64,000 bases of DNA from Coccinella septempunctata (lineage: Eukaryota > Arthropoda > Insecta > Coleoptera > Coccinellidae): NCBI RefSeq assembly GCF_907165205.1, contig NC_058189.1, positions 70,750,815-70,814,814 on the forward strand, in the 5' to 3' direction. The notes under the pieces are model-generated. The model was not told the origin of the DNA and searched no databases. It worked only from the letters and a program-made list of their open reading frames with translations. The position numbers were made by a program, and so were the translations under genes. Each line of letters starts with the position of its first letter. Positions within the stretch are counted from its first letter, which is position 1. Of the stretch, positions 45,216-57,299 are shown in pieces.

Positions 45216-46670
45216 TCCCAGCAAGTGGAATCTTGAATACCCTTTTTATGATGGTTCCCAAGTTTTATGACCTGTAGATTGCATCGCATTTCGAATCAAT
45301 GGAATATAACTAGGACATTTGGCTTTCAGCCAAACACATCAAGACTAAACTTTTCAGTTTTATATCTTCGATATGAATAACATACATACATAAACTTGAA
45401 GACTAGGTACCTACCGACTGTAACAATTCATTCCATATTTCTCAGAAAATGATCAGATCGAGGAAATGATTTCTACGCTGGAAACCACGTGAATCGGTCT
45501 GCTTTCAATAAATACGCGTGTATGAAACGTTAACTTTTAGTACCCATCGTTTACGAACTGTATCGAACAACGTGACGATTTTTCACAGAATTATGAATCA
45601 GTATTTTCATTTTCTTGGTCAGTGTCGTGAGTTTTGTCTGAAATTGAAATATCTGATAATATCTTTGCCTCAAGTGGAATCTCAGTTCAAAAAGGGACGT
45701 TTTTTGTCTCCTCAGCTCATTTCCATAGCTTGCCCTGAAATAGTCAGCAAAACTAGAGAAATCAGAAATGTACAATTCAAAAATTCACCCTGTGGTGCCT
45801 GTATAGAGTACTCTGCTTCATAGAAATGCTCATCGAGAATGCTGATGCTGATTTTTTTCAATTTACAGTATTACTATTGAAAATTTATAATATTCTCTTC
45901 GGATCAGCCTGTATATGTCCGAATCCGATCAAATCATCTGATAGGGATCTTCCACGCAGATATCAGAATTAACCAGGTCGGTATCGGACATTTCTGACCC
46001 ATAAATCCAAATTAGGGCATAGCCGTTTCGGGAACCGATAAATCATAACGGGAACCTTCCACCTTTGGAGGTATTTACGATTCTTCGGCGCAATGTTCTA
46101 TCATCGGGCACGCGAAGTTTGCGCGTTTTCCTCGCATCAATCTAAAAATATGCTGATTTACATATTATCTACTTCGCACCGTGGCTCAGCTAGAGGCGTT
46201 ACCTATCACCTCGATACGATCATTTGTTAGAACATCCGAATATTCGGTCTACTTTTTTTGGGTCTTTTTTTCATTCAAGGATAATGACGGAAGCCATTAG
46301 AAAGAGGATTTTGCGTGCTTGTTTCAATTCACGACTTAGAGCGGTCGACCATCCATGTACTGAACTAGCCAACGCTGCTAAGTTCCCAGAAAATTTTTCC
46401 CAATTTTCCATAAATATGGATCCGATGAACACTAGTACTCGACTGCAGACTGACTTTGTGAAGGTTAGTGCGATATTTGAGTGCCTACTGTCAGATTCTT
46501 TTTTAATTACTGCTTGATCGAAGGAGTTGTTGTTTTTTTCAAATATCAACGAAAAAATCAGGTGGCTAAGCATTCATTCATTTATTGCTGAATCTCGTTA
46601 CCGAGAATAAATCTACAAAAAAACTAAAAAACCAGACTATTGGTGCGATCAAACTTATAATCTCTTAGGG
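45216..46670. other. no gene seen
   Basis: Spacer. Two overlapping frames of about 100 codons (45518-45823; 46224-46573 on both strands) are unrecognised. A somewhat GC-richer stretch at 46020-46210 might be conserved regulatory DNA. Confidence 0.45.
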
Positions 46671-47502
46671 CTACTTGCGACAGTGTGCACTCCTGTGACT
46701 GAAGAGACCCAACCATGACCCACAGATCCTTCCACACTCCGGGCATGGATAGTCACCAACCAGATCTGGCCGCCGCGCCGCTGTATTCTTCTCGAGTCTC
46801 CAAACTGTGTACCAAAGACCTCCACTGTGACCTGTCTAACGCTTGTTGTTCCCAGTTATGATTGGCATGAACTGATTTTAAGGATTGATGCAGTATATCC
46901 TTGAACCGCTTATACTGGCCTCCTGGTTTCTGAGCTCCCTCTGTGAATTTCCTGTACAAAGCTATTTTGGGTAGTCCTGTGTCTTGCATCCTTAGAATGT
47001 GGCCGCTCCATCTGAGTCGGGCCCTCGTTACTTGAGACTCAATTGTTATACAACTCGTGCCCTGCAAGACTTCTGCATTCGAAATTTTGTGGAACCATCT
47101 GATGTGCATTATTTGTCTTAGATGACGTTGTTGCGTTTGTTCAAGCTGTTTAAAATGTCGCCTGTAGGGCGTCCAGCTTTCGCTTCCGTAAAGAAGCGTT
47201 GGGAAGACCATTGCTTTGTAAACAGCTGTCTTGGTCTTCAGATTGAGGTGGTGATTTTGAAACACTCTGTCCTTTAGCTTCCGGAATGCTCGTGATGCCG
47301 AATTGATACGGTTGTGTATTTCCGTGTCCAGGTTAACCCTAGTATTTATAAAGCTTCCCGAATATTTGAACTGGTCGACCTGTTCTAGAGTTTCATCCTC
47401 CAGGCTGATATCGGTTTGAAGGCTTTCTGGCGGACTTACCAGGATTTTGGTTTTGTCAATATTGAGTCTAAAGCCTAAAGCTTTAGATACATGAGCTGTA
47501 GA
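46671..47502 (-). pseudogene. non-LTR retrotransposon reverse transcriptase, 5'-truncated C-terminal fragment
   Basis: The minus strand is open from 47502, beginning with the late reverse transcriptase region (GFRLNIDKTKILV), then FKYSGSFIN, HNRINSASRAF, a YGSESWTPYRRH motif and RLRWSGHILRM, a layout common in insect LINE ORF2 proteins. The FADD-type catalytic box is missing, so this is the usual 5'-truncated insertion. Near 46790 a frameshift in a GCGGCGCGGCGG tract separates it from the natural C-terminus, YPCPECGRICGSW, which continues into C-x2-C-x12-H-x3-H and stops at 46671. That finger is characteristic of such LINEs. The clade is not assigned. Confidence 0.87.
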
Positions 47503-47505
47503 TTA

Positions 47506-48397
47506 GGTGGCTATGACTCAAAGACAATCTAGCGAGATTTACTGCCAACCTACCCTAAAAATTTACAAGATTGAAAGACTCCCAGCATCACGACCAGATT
47601 TGTAGGCATGCCAATGTAGACGCGATCCTTTAGTGTTTGGTTCAATTTCAAAAAATCGATAAATGGCAAGAAATTCAAGACTTAACTTCCCCCTAAAACT
47701 AAAAAACTTCATTCAAGTTAGAGGGCCCAATCGATAACTGACCAATCCCCGAATTAATATGCTCTGTCTCGGAGCTTTACATGCATTATGATCTCACCTC
47801 AAGTGAGCGCCCGCTAATAAGACAAATTACCCTGAAGGCGGCGACAAGCTGGCTCTGGCGGAATGAGAGACATCCGTGGAAATTGATTAAATGGGAAAAC
47901 GTGCCATTGACCTAATTTGCCCCTCAGGTATGCGCAAACCAACGTGGCGCTCTCTGTGAGAGATCCGTTGAAGTTGAGGGTTGAGGGTGGCGCCAGCTTG
48001 GGAAAGGGTAGAAGCTCGGGGAGAAAACGGCAGGATTTTCCGGGAAATTGAAGAAGACTGCAACCGACCAGGAATGGAAATCAAGGTGAACTATTACTAA
48101 ATGTGTCCAATCATCCACAGACTTTCGGATATAACGTGCATTCGAAACAATGAAGGCTATGGAATAAGGAAGGTCGATATTCTGTGTCGAAACGTAATTC
48201 TTAGCTTCTGCTGTATCATTTTCCAGGTGAACTGTCAAGGAAGGGTCAGGATTGTTGCTGAAAAATTATCAGCAATGTTGGTTTGAATCCTACTCCAGAA
48301 ATGGAGAGAAAATGGAAGGCGACTGGAAATATTATATTGATTCAGGATAGGATATCCCAAGTTTGCTTTAGATTACCAGTCTTTCCACTGTTGATAT
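47506..48397. other. no gene seen
   Basis: The sequence at 47800-48080 is GC-richer (for example GGCGGCGACAAGCTGGC) with overlapping unrecognised frames on the minus strand; regulatory DNA or an exon is possible but unsupported. Confidence 0.4.
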
Positions 48398-49086
48398 ACA
48401 GGGTGAATATTTGACTCGTACGAATATTCCAAGGGTTCGTTGTTGAGGTCAAAAGAAACACTTTTTTTCTATACCATTTTTTTCGATTCGGCCTTATAAA
48501 AAGGTATAGCCTTCTTAAGTTATCAAAATAAGCTATGCCACACTGGAGAAACAAAATTTAATTCAGAATAACTAGCCAAATCTGTGACACTACACATCTA
48601 TGGCTCTACGGATCTTTTTGAAAGAGTTGCATTCGGTCAAAGTAACCAATTTTCCGAATATCACAGATATATATTTTGTTCAAATCAAATTACTCGAAAA
48701 CGGTGCATTATACAAGAAAATATGAAGAATACTTTTATTTAACACAACGTTTAAATATTAATAAGTCCAACTTAGTGTTGGGTTCTTTGAATTTTTGCTA
48801 TTTTTATAGTATGTATTGGTCATAATGAGCAAACTGGAAGACGTAGGTGATATCTTGTGTTCGAAAAAGATTCATCAAATAAATGAAAAACTAAATCCCG
48901 AAATTCTTATAATTCGATAAAACCGTTTGTGAGATAGAACTGAAAATAATATTTTTCATGGTTTTTCAACAGCCTGTATCTTTTAAACCGAGCCGATTCG
49001 GAAAAAATGGAGAAGGAAACAAGTGTTTCTTTTGACCTGAAAAATCTGCTGCTGTAATATTTGTGCGAATCGAAGACTCACCCTGT
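48398..49086 (+). mobile_element. ACAGGGTG-family MITE, copy 6 (complete)
   Basis: Both ends are present: ACAGGGTGAATATTTGACTC on the left and AGACTCACCCTGT on the right, flanked by TAT. The terminal repeats can be followed for about 95 bp, through AAAGAAACACTT and the CGATTCGG block. At 689 bp it is one of the longest copies and a good reference for the family. Confidence 0.85.
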
Positions 49087-49109
49087 ATATATTCAGACAT
49101 TTATTCAAA

Positions 49110-49603
49110 TCATGTCCAAATTGACGTGAACTATATGATGAAGGCGTTCGTATGAAATAATCAGTGCTTCAGATATCCGTTTTAGCCCAATTCGACGGTC
49201 TGATAAAATTATGTCATGAACTGCATCGATATTTTCGGGGACTGACACAGAAACTGCCCTTCCCGATCGGGCATCATCTTCAATGGAAAATTTACCTCTT
49301 TTGAAGCTTGCAGTCCAATTTTTCACGATCGCATACGAAGGACATTGACCACCAAGGGTATTGAGCATATCTTCATAAATCTGCTCAACTCTTAACCCTT
49401 TTAAATACAGGTACTTGGTGATGGCTCGATACTCCAATTTTTCGATTTTCACTTTTAATTCATTGCGTAACACTGGTTCACTTTTTTTGACCTCAAACTT
49501 CACACTGACACTTCTAATATGATATTGTTCGTTGCTATGGTAACGCAATATTTCTTTTTATGCAAGGAACTGGTCTAGGCTTACTAGATATCAATACATC
49601 CTC
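49110..49603 (-). mobile_element. second mariner family, copy C (5' fragment only)
   Basis: On the minus strand it starts near 49603 with GAGGATGTATTGATATCTAG, the first base or two of the terminal repeat being lost. It carries only the N-terminal third of the transposase (49105-49548) with GLRVEQIYEDMLNTLGG, IVKNWTASFKRGKF and VSVPENIDAVHD. It ends about 23 bp from MITE copy 6. The rest of the element is absent. Confidence 0.83.
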
Positions 49604-50253
49604 CTCCAAGATTTCAAAATTTTCAGTGTCATATTCATGGAATTCTATGAGTATCAGATATTGAGCTCATTATCTGCACAAGACAAGATTCAGAACATTC
49701 AGTTCGAATCCAGATGAGATGTGAAATCCTCCGGAAATCCATTCCAATTCTTTGACATCGATCTGTATATCCTCGAATGTGAGAACAAAAAACAACGAGA
49801 TCCAAGATTCAATTCTTGTCATCATCTCAAAGCTCAACATGAAGGCTTGAATAAATTCCTGAGGATCCTAAATCGGTGCCGTTGAAGCGGTGTTACTGCA
49901 TTGCAGCATTTCTGTTTTCTGTTCCACATTCTTCATCTCACGTTTCTATGACGCGGCGTGTAATATATTACTTCCATTTCAATTTGCGAGAAGCGTTTTC
50001 TTCGTGATGTCTACGGTCCGTCTTTAATATTCGATTCTTTCATTTTCAATAAGATGCAGTCCTCAAGATATCTCACACCAATGTAGCTTTCAAGAGGAGC
50101 TATGCCTTCCAGATGAGTTTTTTTTTCTGTTTTCAATTTCGATTTTTTATACTCGTTTAATTTTTATATTGCGTGGCAAACAATACAAACTCATTGAACT
50201 TTGTGAGTGTCAAAATTCTGAAGATCAGTTGAGATCAGCATCTATGCAATCAT
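49604..50253. other. no gene seen
   Basis: Spacer between two same-strand mariner remnants; no coding or repeat signal. Confidence 0.5.
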
Positions 50254-50255
50254 TA

Positions 50256-51422
50256 CGAGGATATATTGAAAAATTCTTAGCCTTCTATAGAACCAAACAA
50301 AATTTCAATGTCAAAATATTTTATCACTCAACATTCTTGCTCTGCAAACCAGACCCCACAGCTTCAATTACCTCCTCGTTGGAAGAAAATTGACGACCTT
50401 TTAAAAATTTGTTCAGTTGAGGAAAGAGATGATAGTCAGATGGAGCCAAATCTGGTGGATAAGGGGAGTGTCCTAGTAATTCAAATCCTAAATCACAAAT
50501 GTTTTGGTAACATGAGATTTTTGTGCAGGGGCGTTGTCCTGCAAAAACAAAACACCTTTGGATAGCTTTCCGCGTCTTTTCTCTACCACTACTACCACTC
50601 CGGTTATTGTTCTTCCCTTATCCAAAAAATCCATCATGATTACTCCATGGAAATCCCAAAAAATTGAAGCAAGAACTTTTCCAACAGGTTTTTGGACACA
50701 AAACTTCTTTATCTTGAAGAACCAGAGTGTCGCCATTCCATCGATTGTTGCTTTGTTTGTGAATCGTAGAAATGTACCCAAGTCTCATCCATAGTAACAA
50801 TTCGGTTTAAGAAGTCTACATCGTTTTCAAATCGAGCACAGATCGAAAGCGATGCTTCTACCCTTGCACGCCTTTGGTGAATATTCAAACATTTAGGGAT
50901 CCATTTTGCAGCAATTTTTCTCATGTCCAAATTGACGTGAACTATATGATTAACGCGTTCGTAAGAACTATACAGTGCGTTTTAGACCAATTCGACGATC
51001 TGATAAAATCATGTCATGAAGTGCATCAATATTTTCTGGAACTGACACAAAAACTGGCCTTCCCGATCGGTCATCCTCTTGAATGGAAAATTTACCTCTT
51101 TTAAAGCTTGCACTCCAATTTTTCACGATCGCATACGAAGGACATTGATCACCAAGGGTATTAAGCCAATCTTCGTAAATCTGTTTACCTCTTAACCCTT
51201 TTAAATACAGGTACTTGATGGCTCGATACTCCAATTTTTCGATCTTCACAATTTCGGTGGACATCTTCTTTCTTCTAATTTATTGTATATCTCTGGTTTA
51301 CTTTTTGACCTCAAACTTGGCACTGACACTTCTAATGAGCTATTGTTCGTTGCTATGGTAACGCAATATTTTTTTATGAATAGAACTGGTCTAGGCTAAC
51401 TATAGATATCAATATATCCTCG
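50256..51422 (-). mobile_element. second mariner family, copy D (near full length, both ends kept)
   Basis: The left end CGAGGATATATTGA (50256-50269) and the right end are exact inverted repeats over 14 bp and imperfect beyond. TA is present on both sides (50254-50255 and 51423-51424). The 1167-bp element contains a broken transposase on the minus strand, readable in three frames. This copy defines the ends of the family, which let me place the truncations of copies A, B and C. Confidence 0.9.
50488..51264 (-). pseudogene. mariner-type transposase pseudogene (copy D)
   Basis: From 51264 the protein starts MSTEIVKIEKLEYRAIKYLY and runs through the helix-turn-helix region and GRPVFVSVPENI. A shift follows IGLKR, next comes MDMRKIAAKWIPKCLNIHQR up to TMDETWVHFYDSQTKQQ (first Asp), and another shift precedes VLFLQDNAPAQKSH (second Asp). 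The PSDYH region lies further left, out of frame. At least three frameshifts make it inactive. Confidence 0.87.
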
Positions 51423-51424
51423 TA

Positions 51425-52429
51425 TATTTGACAGTTCTGTAGGAGACAATATTGGGCTTAGCTAATTATTGTTGCAACAGTGGCTAGTTATATCTTATTG
51501 CAATATCCACGAAGAAATGTGGTTATCAAACTTAAAACTGAATTAGGTACCTGATTTTCGACTAATTCAAAATCAACTTTATCTAATTTCATTGAGGTTT
51601 TTTATTTCTAGATGGATAACATAAGTTATATCAACTTTCTCTATCACCATGATTTGTTTCTCCTTTTCCAGGAAAAAAGAAATCGACTTGTTATCTCAAT
51701 GTGGGAGTAGATGAGGGTACTTGACATATCTATCGCTCAAGTTTCCATCCCTGTCATTCAGGGGAATTTATCGTATAGAATCTAATATATTTCAGCCCTT
51801 CTGCGGAAAATAAATCCGGAAGATTAATAGGTTTAAGTTCCCACAAGCACAAACTGAACATAAATTGTCAGAATTTCATTTTCTTCGTGCAAAGCGTCCA
51901 CGTGGCATACTTCCGCCGGTTTTATGTGGATTTCCAACGGGGTTATTTCGTCACAATTTCAAAAAACTACAATTCATTATTACGCTTCTAGCATACGTTA
52001 CGTTTCGGGCTTCGACCGTTCGGTATATTTGATGGATTGCAGCCGTCAAATGGGTGTTATGAAAGGTGCTTTTTAATCCCATTAGTCGTAGCTTGATACC
52101 GGAGGCGATGAGCACTACGGCAACTTCAATTAATAATTGGCAATTCAATAATTTCCCGACTTGATTATTGAATTAACACCTCGCTGGAAGCGAAGCAATC
52201 CAGCCGTTGATTACGTTTGTGGAGTGGGCAATTTTTGATTCGATACGGTATCACGTATGTAAATCTTTTTTGCGCAAATCGCTGGAAATTCTGACAATTT
52301 CCAAACGAAATCTCTCAAAGAAAAAGGTAAGATTTCCTAACTGTTAGGAAATATTCATTTCCTTACTGTAAGGAAATGATATTTCCTTACAGTTGCTAGT
52401 GTTCTACATAAATCATAGAAAACGCGTTG
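51425..52429. other. no gene seen
   Basis: Spacer. At 52320-52395 the string AGGAAAT and its complement repeat several times (TTTCCTTACTGTAAGGAAA), a local palindrome that is also partly present beside Crypton-like copy 1 (about 23345-23375). The left boundary of the Crypton repeat may therefore reach about 52300. Confidence 0.45.
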
Positions 52430-53590
52430 CCTATAAGGAATTAATTTATATTTTGAAAATCTTGATGCATTGCAGAATACATTTCAAAAACAGTTTGTTA
52501 TATTCTAGTTATTTGACAGTTAGTACAATTATTGACAAGTGGAGGACCACTTTTAGAACTATGAGAAACATTTTGGACAACATACGACTTAGTAAGGTTA
52601 TTTTGTTGAATTATTTGCCACCTTAACCTCATTGTTGAGGGATTATTCGATATATTCTTCAGCAACGTTTGATGATTCCCATCCACCATGCCTATAAAAT
52701 AGTTTTGTGGGCACCAGAGTTAACCAATATTGTTGCAAACGACCGGTGAAAGCAGTGACCAGTTATTCTGTCGGATTTTTCCAAGTCCAAATAACTAGAA
52801 ACTATTTTAGGCGTTTTTATAAATTGATCTACAACCCTTTCCACTTTGATATTCAAAGGAAAATCGGTCATTATTCATATTTTCTGGTCTTAACGAAACA
52901 TAGCTTCGATAAAGCTTCTGGTACATGTGATTTGCTACAAATTATCTAGGTTTGTTGGTCTTCGAATCAGGTATGCTGATTGAAAGCTTACATTCTAGGT
53001 CTTCTTTATCGTGTAGAGTCATTCGGACTAACTCATCAATTCTACAGGTCCAAGAAATACCAAATAATAGAGCAACCTAAAGAATTATACGACATGTGTA
53101 ATCTGAATAGAAATTAAAACCTTGTAAATTACCTTAATCATTGAATTTCCTTCAACTGGAGCTTCCTGTATGAACTTTTCGATAACTTCTTCCGTTAAAA
53201 TCTTAGATTTCTTTGCCCTGTAACCTTAAGCTTGCCGTTTCAATGAAATTTCGAATATGTACTTTATCTACACCTAGTCAAAAGGAGGTGTAGATAAACT
53301 ACACTTCCTCTGCACTGGTGTAAATCCAATCAGCAAACGAATACTAAAATCGAGTGTAGAAAAGTGCTCCACTTTTAATGCAAACGAAAATACCTTATAT
53401 TTAAATTGTGTTTTGTTTTAAGGGTTGCCTCCAACATTGAATAATTGGCCCACAATTTTAAAGATTTCAACAAAGATCTAGGAAGTATGCCATCACAACA
53501 TTTCCGAGAAAGAACTCGTGTTTTTACTCTTTCTATAGTCCATAAAACGTTTATATGCATATTCGTACTACTCTTGAACTCGGCTTGGGC
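52430..53590 (-). pseudogene. Crypton-like tyrosine recombinase remnant, copy 2, with readable intron
   Basis: Blocks on the minus strand match copy 1. One exon reads KKSKILTEEVIEKFIQEAP and ends SMIK. A 56-bp intron (53077-53132) starts GTAATTTAC and ends TTCTTTAG. The next exon reads VALLFGISWTCRIDELVRMT, giving box I with its Arg. Then come GHCFHRSFATILV (His kept, Arg of H-x-x-R changed to His), RHGGWESS (box III intact) and AEEYIE with the catalytic Tyr at 52652-52654. A stop follows YIE and frames shift elsewhere. The N-terminal region is interrupted by half of a palindromic MITE at 53262-53390. Dead, but better preserved than copy 1. Confidence 0.84.
53262..53390. mobile_element. half copy of the palindromic MITE inside Crypton-like copy 2
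   Basis: The stretch from TTTATCTACACC to GCAAACGAAAATACC matches the middle and one arm of the palindromic element at 15263-15496, including GATAAACTACACTTCCTCT and CGAGTGTAGAAAAGTGCTCC. The other arm is missing. It replaces a few bases of the tyrosine recombinase N-terminal region relative to copy 1, so it inserted after that copy was in place. Confidence 0.75.
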
Positions 53591-54738
53591 CTTGACTTCA
53601 CAATCGTCCATGCCCCATTAGATATACTCAGAATTATGTGACAACCCAGAGGATAAACTGATATACTGAATTGCATGGTTCTCATCAGGATGAGTTATTT
53701 GACCACTCTCATAATAATCTCTTCAAATAGTTGAAGGTATACTGAAGACGATATTAAGTTAGCGAAAAAAGTGTAGTTGTTAGATATCACACCCAGGTAT
53801 TTCCATAAAGTATCAGCCACATCAATTCAGAATAGTTTGTTCGAATTGAAAGGAAAATTGATTATATCACCGCAGCATCACTTATGAACATACCACATCA
53901 AGGTTTCACTCAAAAATGGGCAATTATTCAAGAAAAATAAATTTGTAACAAACTTCATGGGCCTACTTCTTGTATGTATCGTACTTATTATATTCTAAGC
54001 AAACTGTCATTATGTTTCATAGAGAATCACCCTCTACATCATCTTCTTGAACTAAACTCAGAAACGCTTCAATTCAAAATCTAATATAGAGACTACGAAC
54101 AAAATTTCAACTTCATCATTCAATATGTCTTCGATGAAACACAATAATAAAAACGGCGGAATGAAATTTCCTGATCCAATTCAATATTCATTCATAAGAG
54201 AACCAAATACCGAGCTCTGGGACTTAGCTCCGAACTGAACACGGCAAAACTTTTCTAATTTCAAACCTCTCGTTTCAGCAGGACGAAATTCGAACTCAGG
54301 ACGCCACTGCCCGCCTCTGACTTAGCGTCAATTAGAGCTCTCTGTGTCAGAGGTGCATTAGCACCGGGGCGTACTTTCATAAATTGAGTTATGTGGAACC
54401 TATAGGGAAATTTCGAACACGGTCAAGGAATTATCATCTCTTAGTGCTCATTTAGAATCCCGCAGATTTTAGGCGTGTTCAATAAACCGGGATTCTCAAA
54501 GCTCAAAGCAAGTGCTCGTTTGATCGAATTTTAAACTCCACATGGGACATGGTTGCTGGATTTCCTGACACGGCTTTCGTTAACAGTAAATTTCTTCTAG
54601 CTTTGATTTCTCGATCAAACTTCCAGATATAAATTTCATGTTGGAAATGATTGGAAAACATAATCATCAGAAGTTGGCCTACGTTTTTTTTTTCAATTCT
54701 TGTGCATGGGGCTTCGCAGATTCCATTTTATTTTTTAT
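53591..54738. other. no gene seen; weak tRNA-like string
   Basis: Spacer. On the minus strand near 54281-54345, GAGTTCGAATTTCG resembles a tRNA B box and GCTAAGTCAGAGG a poor A box about 30 bases before it. I could not build a cloverleaf, so a tRNA gene is not called; a SINE or tRNA remnant is possible. Confidence 0.35.
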
Positions 54739-55441
54739 ACAGGGTGAGTCCTTGGCTCGTACAAATATTTCAACAGTAAATTCTGGACGTCTAAAGAAAC
54801 ACTTTTTCTCTTTAATATTTTTTCAGATTCGGTCCTGATAAAAAGATACAGCCTTTTAAAGTTTTCATAATGAGCTGTACCACCCCTAGAAAAACAAAAT
54901 AACCTTCAGAATAACTAGCTAAATCTGTGATACTACACATCTGTGGATCTTTTCAAAAGAGTTGTATTCAGCCAAAGTACCCAATTGTCCAAATTTCACA
55001 GATACTTTGTAATTTTTGAGTAATTAAATTACCTACTCTAAAACTGCGCATTATACGAGAAAATAAGAAGAATTCTTTCATTTTACAAAACGTTCCAATA
55101 TTCATTAGATAGCGTCCAACTTAGGTTCAAGGGTTGGGTTCTTTGAATTTTTGGTATTTTTATGGTACCTAACGGTCATAATGAGAAAACTGGAAGACGT
55201 GGGTGATTTTTTGTGTTCTAAAAGGATTCATCGAATAAATGAAAAACGATGTTCCGAAATTCATTTCATTCAATAAAACCGTTTGTGAGATATTACTGAA
55301 AATATCATTTTTTATGGTTTTTTAACAGCCTGTATCTTTTAAACCGAGACGATTCGAAAAATTGGTAAAGGAAAATAGTGTTTGTTTTGACCTCAAGAAT
55401 CTACGGTTAAAATATTTGGAGGAGTCAATGACTCAACCTGT
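54739..55441 (+). mobile_element. ACAGGGTG-family MITE, copy 7
   Basis: It starts ACAGGGTGAGTCCTTGGCTC after TAT and ends ATGACTCAACCTGTT. The 703-bp body matches copies 4 and 6 throughout, with a slightly damaged right end. It has no coding capacity. Confidence 0.82.
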
Positions 55442-57299
55442 TGGGTTGATAGTATTACGATTGAGGTTAAATTAGTTTTTCAAACTGTCACCTGAAGTGA
55501 ATGTACCATTTTTGGCGTCATGTTATCGCTCGGTTAAGTAAATTCACTGGTTGCTAGAAATCATCAGAATAAATGTAAGGCTATTCATGCCATGGAGGAA
55601 AGTTAGAAAATGAAGGAATTAGTGCCAGGAAGAAGCACTACTAGTAAAAAATAATAAAGAAAGAGTTGGTTTTGTGTTCAACCACAGAGAAAAAATGATG
55701 AAATCAAAAAACTAACCATCTTTGACCATTATCCTCATATAAAAATGTGTCCAAACAAAATAACACGAGTTTATGCTCATTAGGACTTGTATAAAGAGTT
55801 TAACAAGTTTTATATACCCAATAAAAGGGCAAATCTCATATCCAACACACGAAGAAGCAATTCAATAAGCACTTGTCGAAATTCAACATTTTATGCATGG
55901 AAAATGCACCTCTATTCCTTCGATATTACACCATTTTCGTATTCCTCACAACTTTATACAAAAGAATGTTGCAACGAAGACAGCAGTTAAATTCTATACC
56001 ATTCCGAAATTGTGTTTTCGTTTAAAATATGCATCCCCGTCATGAATTGGATTTCTATTCAGGGATTATTGCTCCGATTCTATTGAACAATCTGCTGAAT
56101 AGGTACGAACTGTTTGATAATGGGAAAACTTCTCGACAATGGCATTTATTGTCACAACGTTCACGCTGCTGTTTCGAAACAATAGATAAAATTAGATTTC
56201 CACTTGTCCTTTTATTATGCATCCTACCCTACGACTGGATTAATTCCGCTGGTTTATAATTGATCACTTACAATGTTACAAGAAACGTATTAAAAGTCTT
56301 ATGGTTGATGCAACATCTATTCCTGAAAGTGAAGGACCAAATATCTAGTACGATCTTTCCACCAAATATATTTCTCTTCAGACAGTTACCTATTTCTACC
56401 CAACCCAATAACCCATTAGCCTTGTTCTTGAATTTAAATTCTCTTAATGAGGGTTTACGCATACGAAGGGGCATTGTTGGGATGCTTCTGAACTTTGATG
56501 TCGAAATTCACACTCCATTTCTGCTAACGCTCCTTTGGGAACTCTTATCACACTAGGCAGGCATCGTTTTGAAGTATTTAACTACGATCTATGGTGACTC
56601 GCAACTCATATTTGTTGGGTTTCAGAATTGGAAGTCTTCGAATCGACTTTTTATGAGAAGATTTTAAACGTGGCGGAGCTAACGACAATCTTGATGATAG
56701 GGATCCATCCAGCTCAAAGAAAAATAGACAAAATGCTCTGCACAAAACCGAAATTTCATCACGTAACAATAGCAATAGAGAAAACACTGCAGAGAAAGTG
56801 CCAGATAACAGAAATGATTAATTTAAAAACAGGGAAACCGAATCCACCACATTCTATGCGGCAGGGCATTAATATTCATTATAACGAAGTTATTAGAAAG
56901 TTCTGCATATTCATTGCGGCTTATCCCCCCAGAATATCTTGCTGGATATTGGGAGAATGACCAACCCCTACATAAAACTATATGTATAATATAGTAAGTT
57001 GGATATTGTGTCCTCCATATGTACCTTCAATAATATAAAGAAAAGATGTTAAATAAATGAAAACAAATAGGTAAATGTAATAACTTTAGTGAATTCACTT
57101 ACTGAAATGAGTTTTGTAAGTGTGCAACTGTGACACAATTCGACATCTTTGAAAAACGTTGGATATTATTCAAAATGATAAGGTGGGACCAATACACACT
57201 GAACTCAGGAGGTGTAGGCACGTAGTTGGATCGTATTTATGATGAAAAATGGACACATTATGAACCATAGAATACAACATGATACATCATATAAAAAAA
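55442..57299. other. no confirmed gene
   Basis: AT-rich spacer with frames of 67-110 codons (55787, 56029, 56260 and 56628 on the plus strand) that follow one another but share no motif with known proteins. I see no splice pattern that would join them. Confidence 0.4.

Noticed and set aside
54281..54345. tRNA gene or SINE head on the minus strand
   Set aside because: A B-box-like GAGTTCGAATTTCG is present, but the A box is poor and I could not form acceptor, D and anticodon stems.
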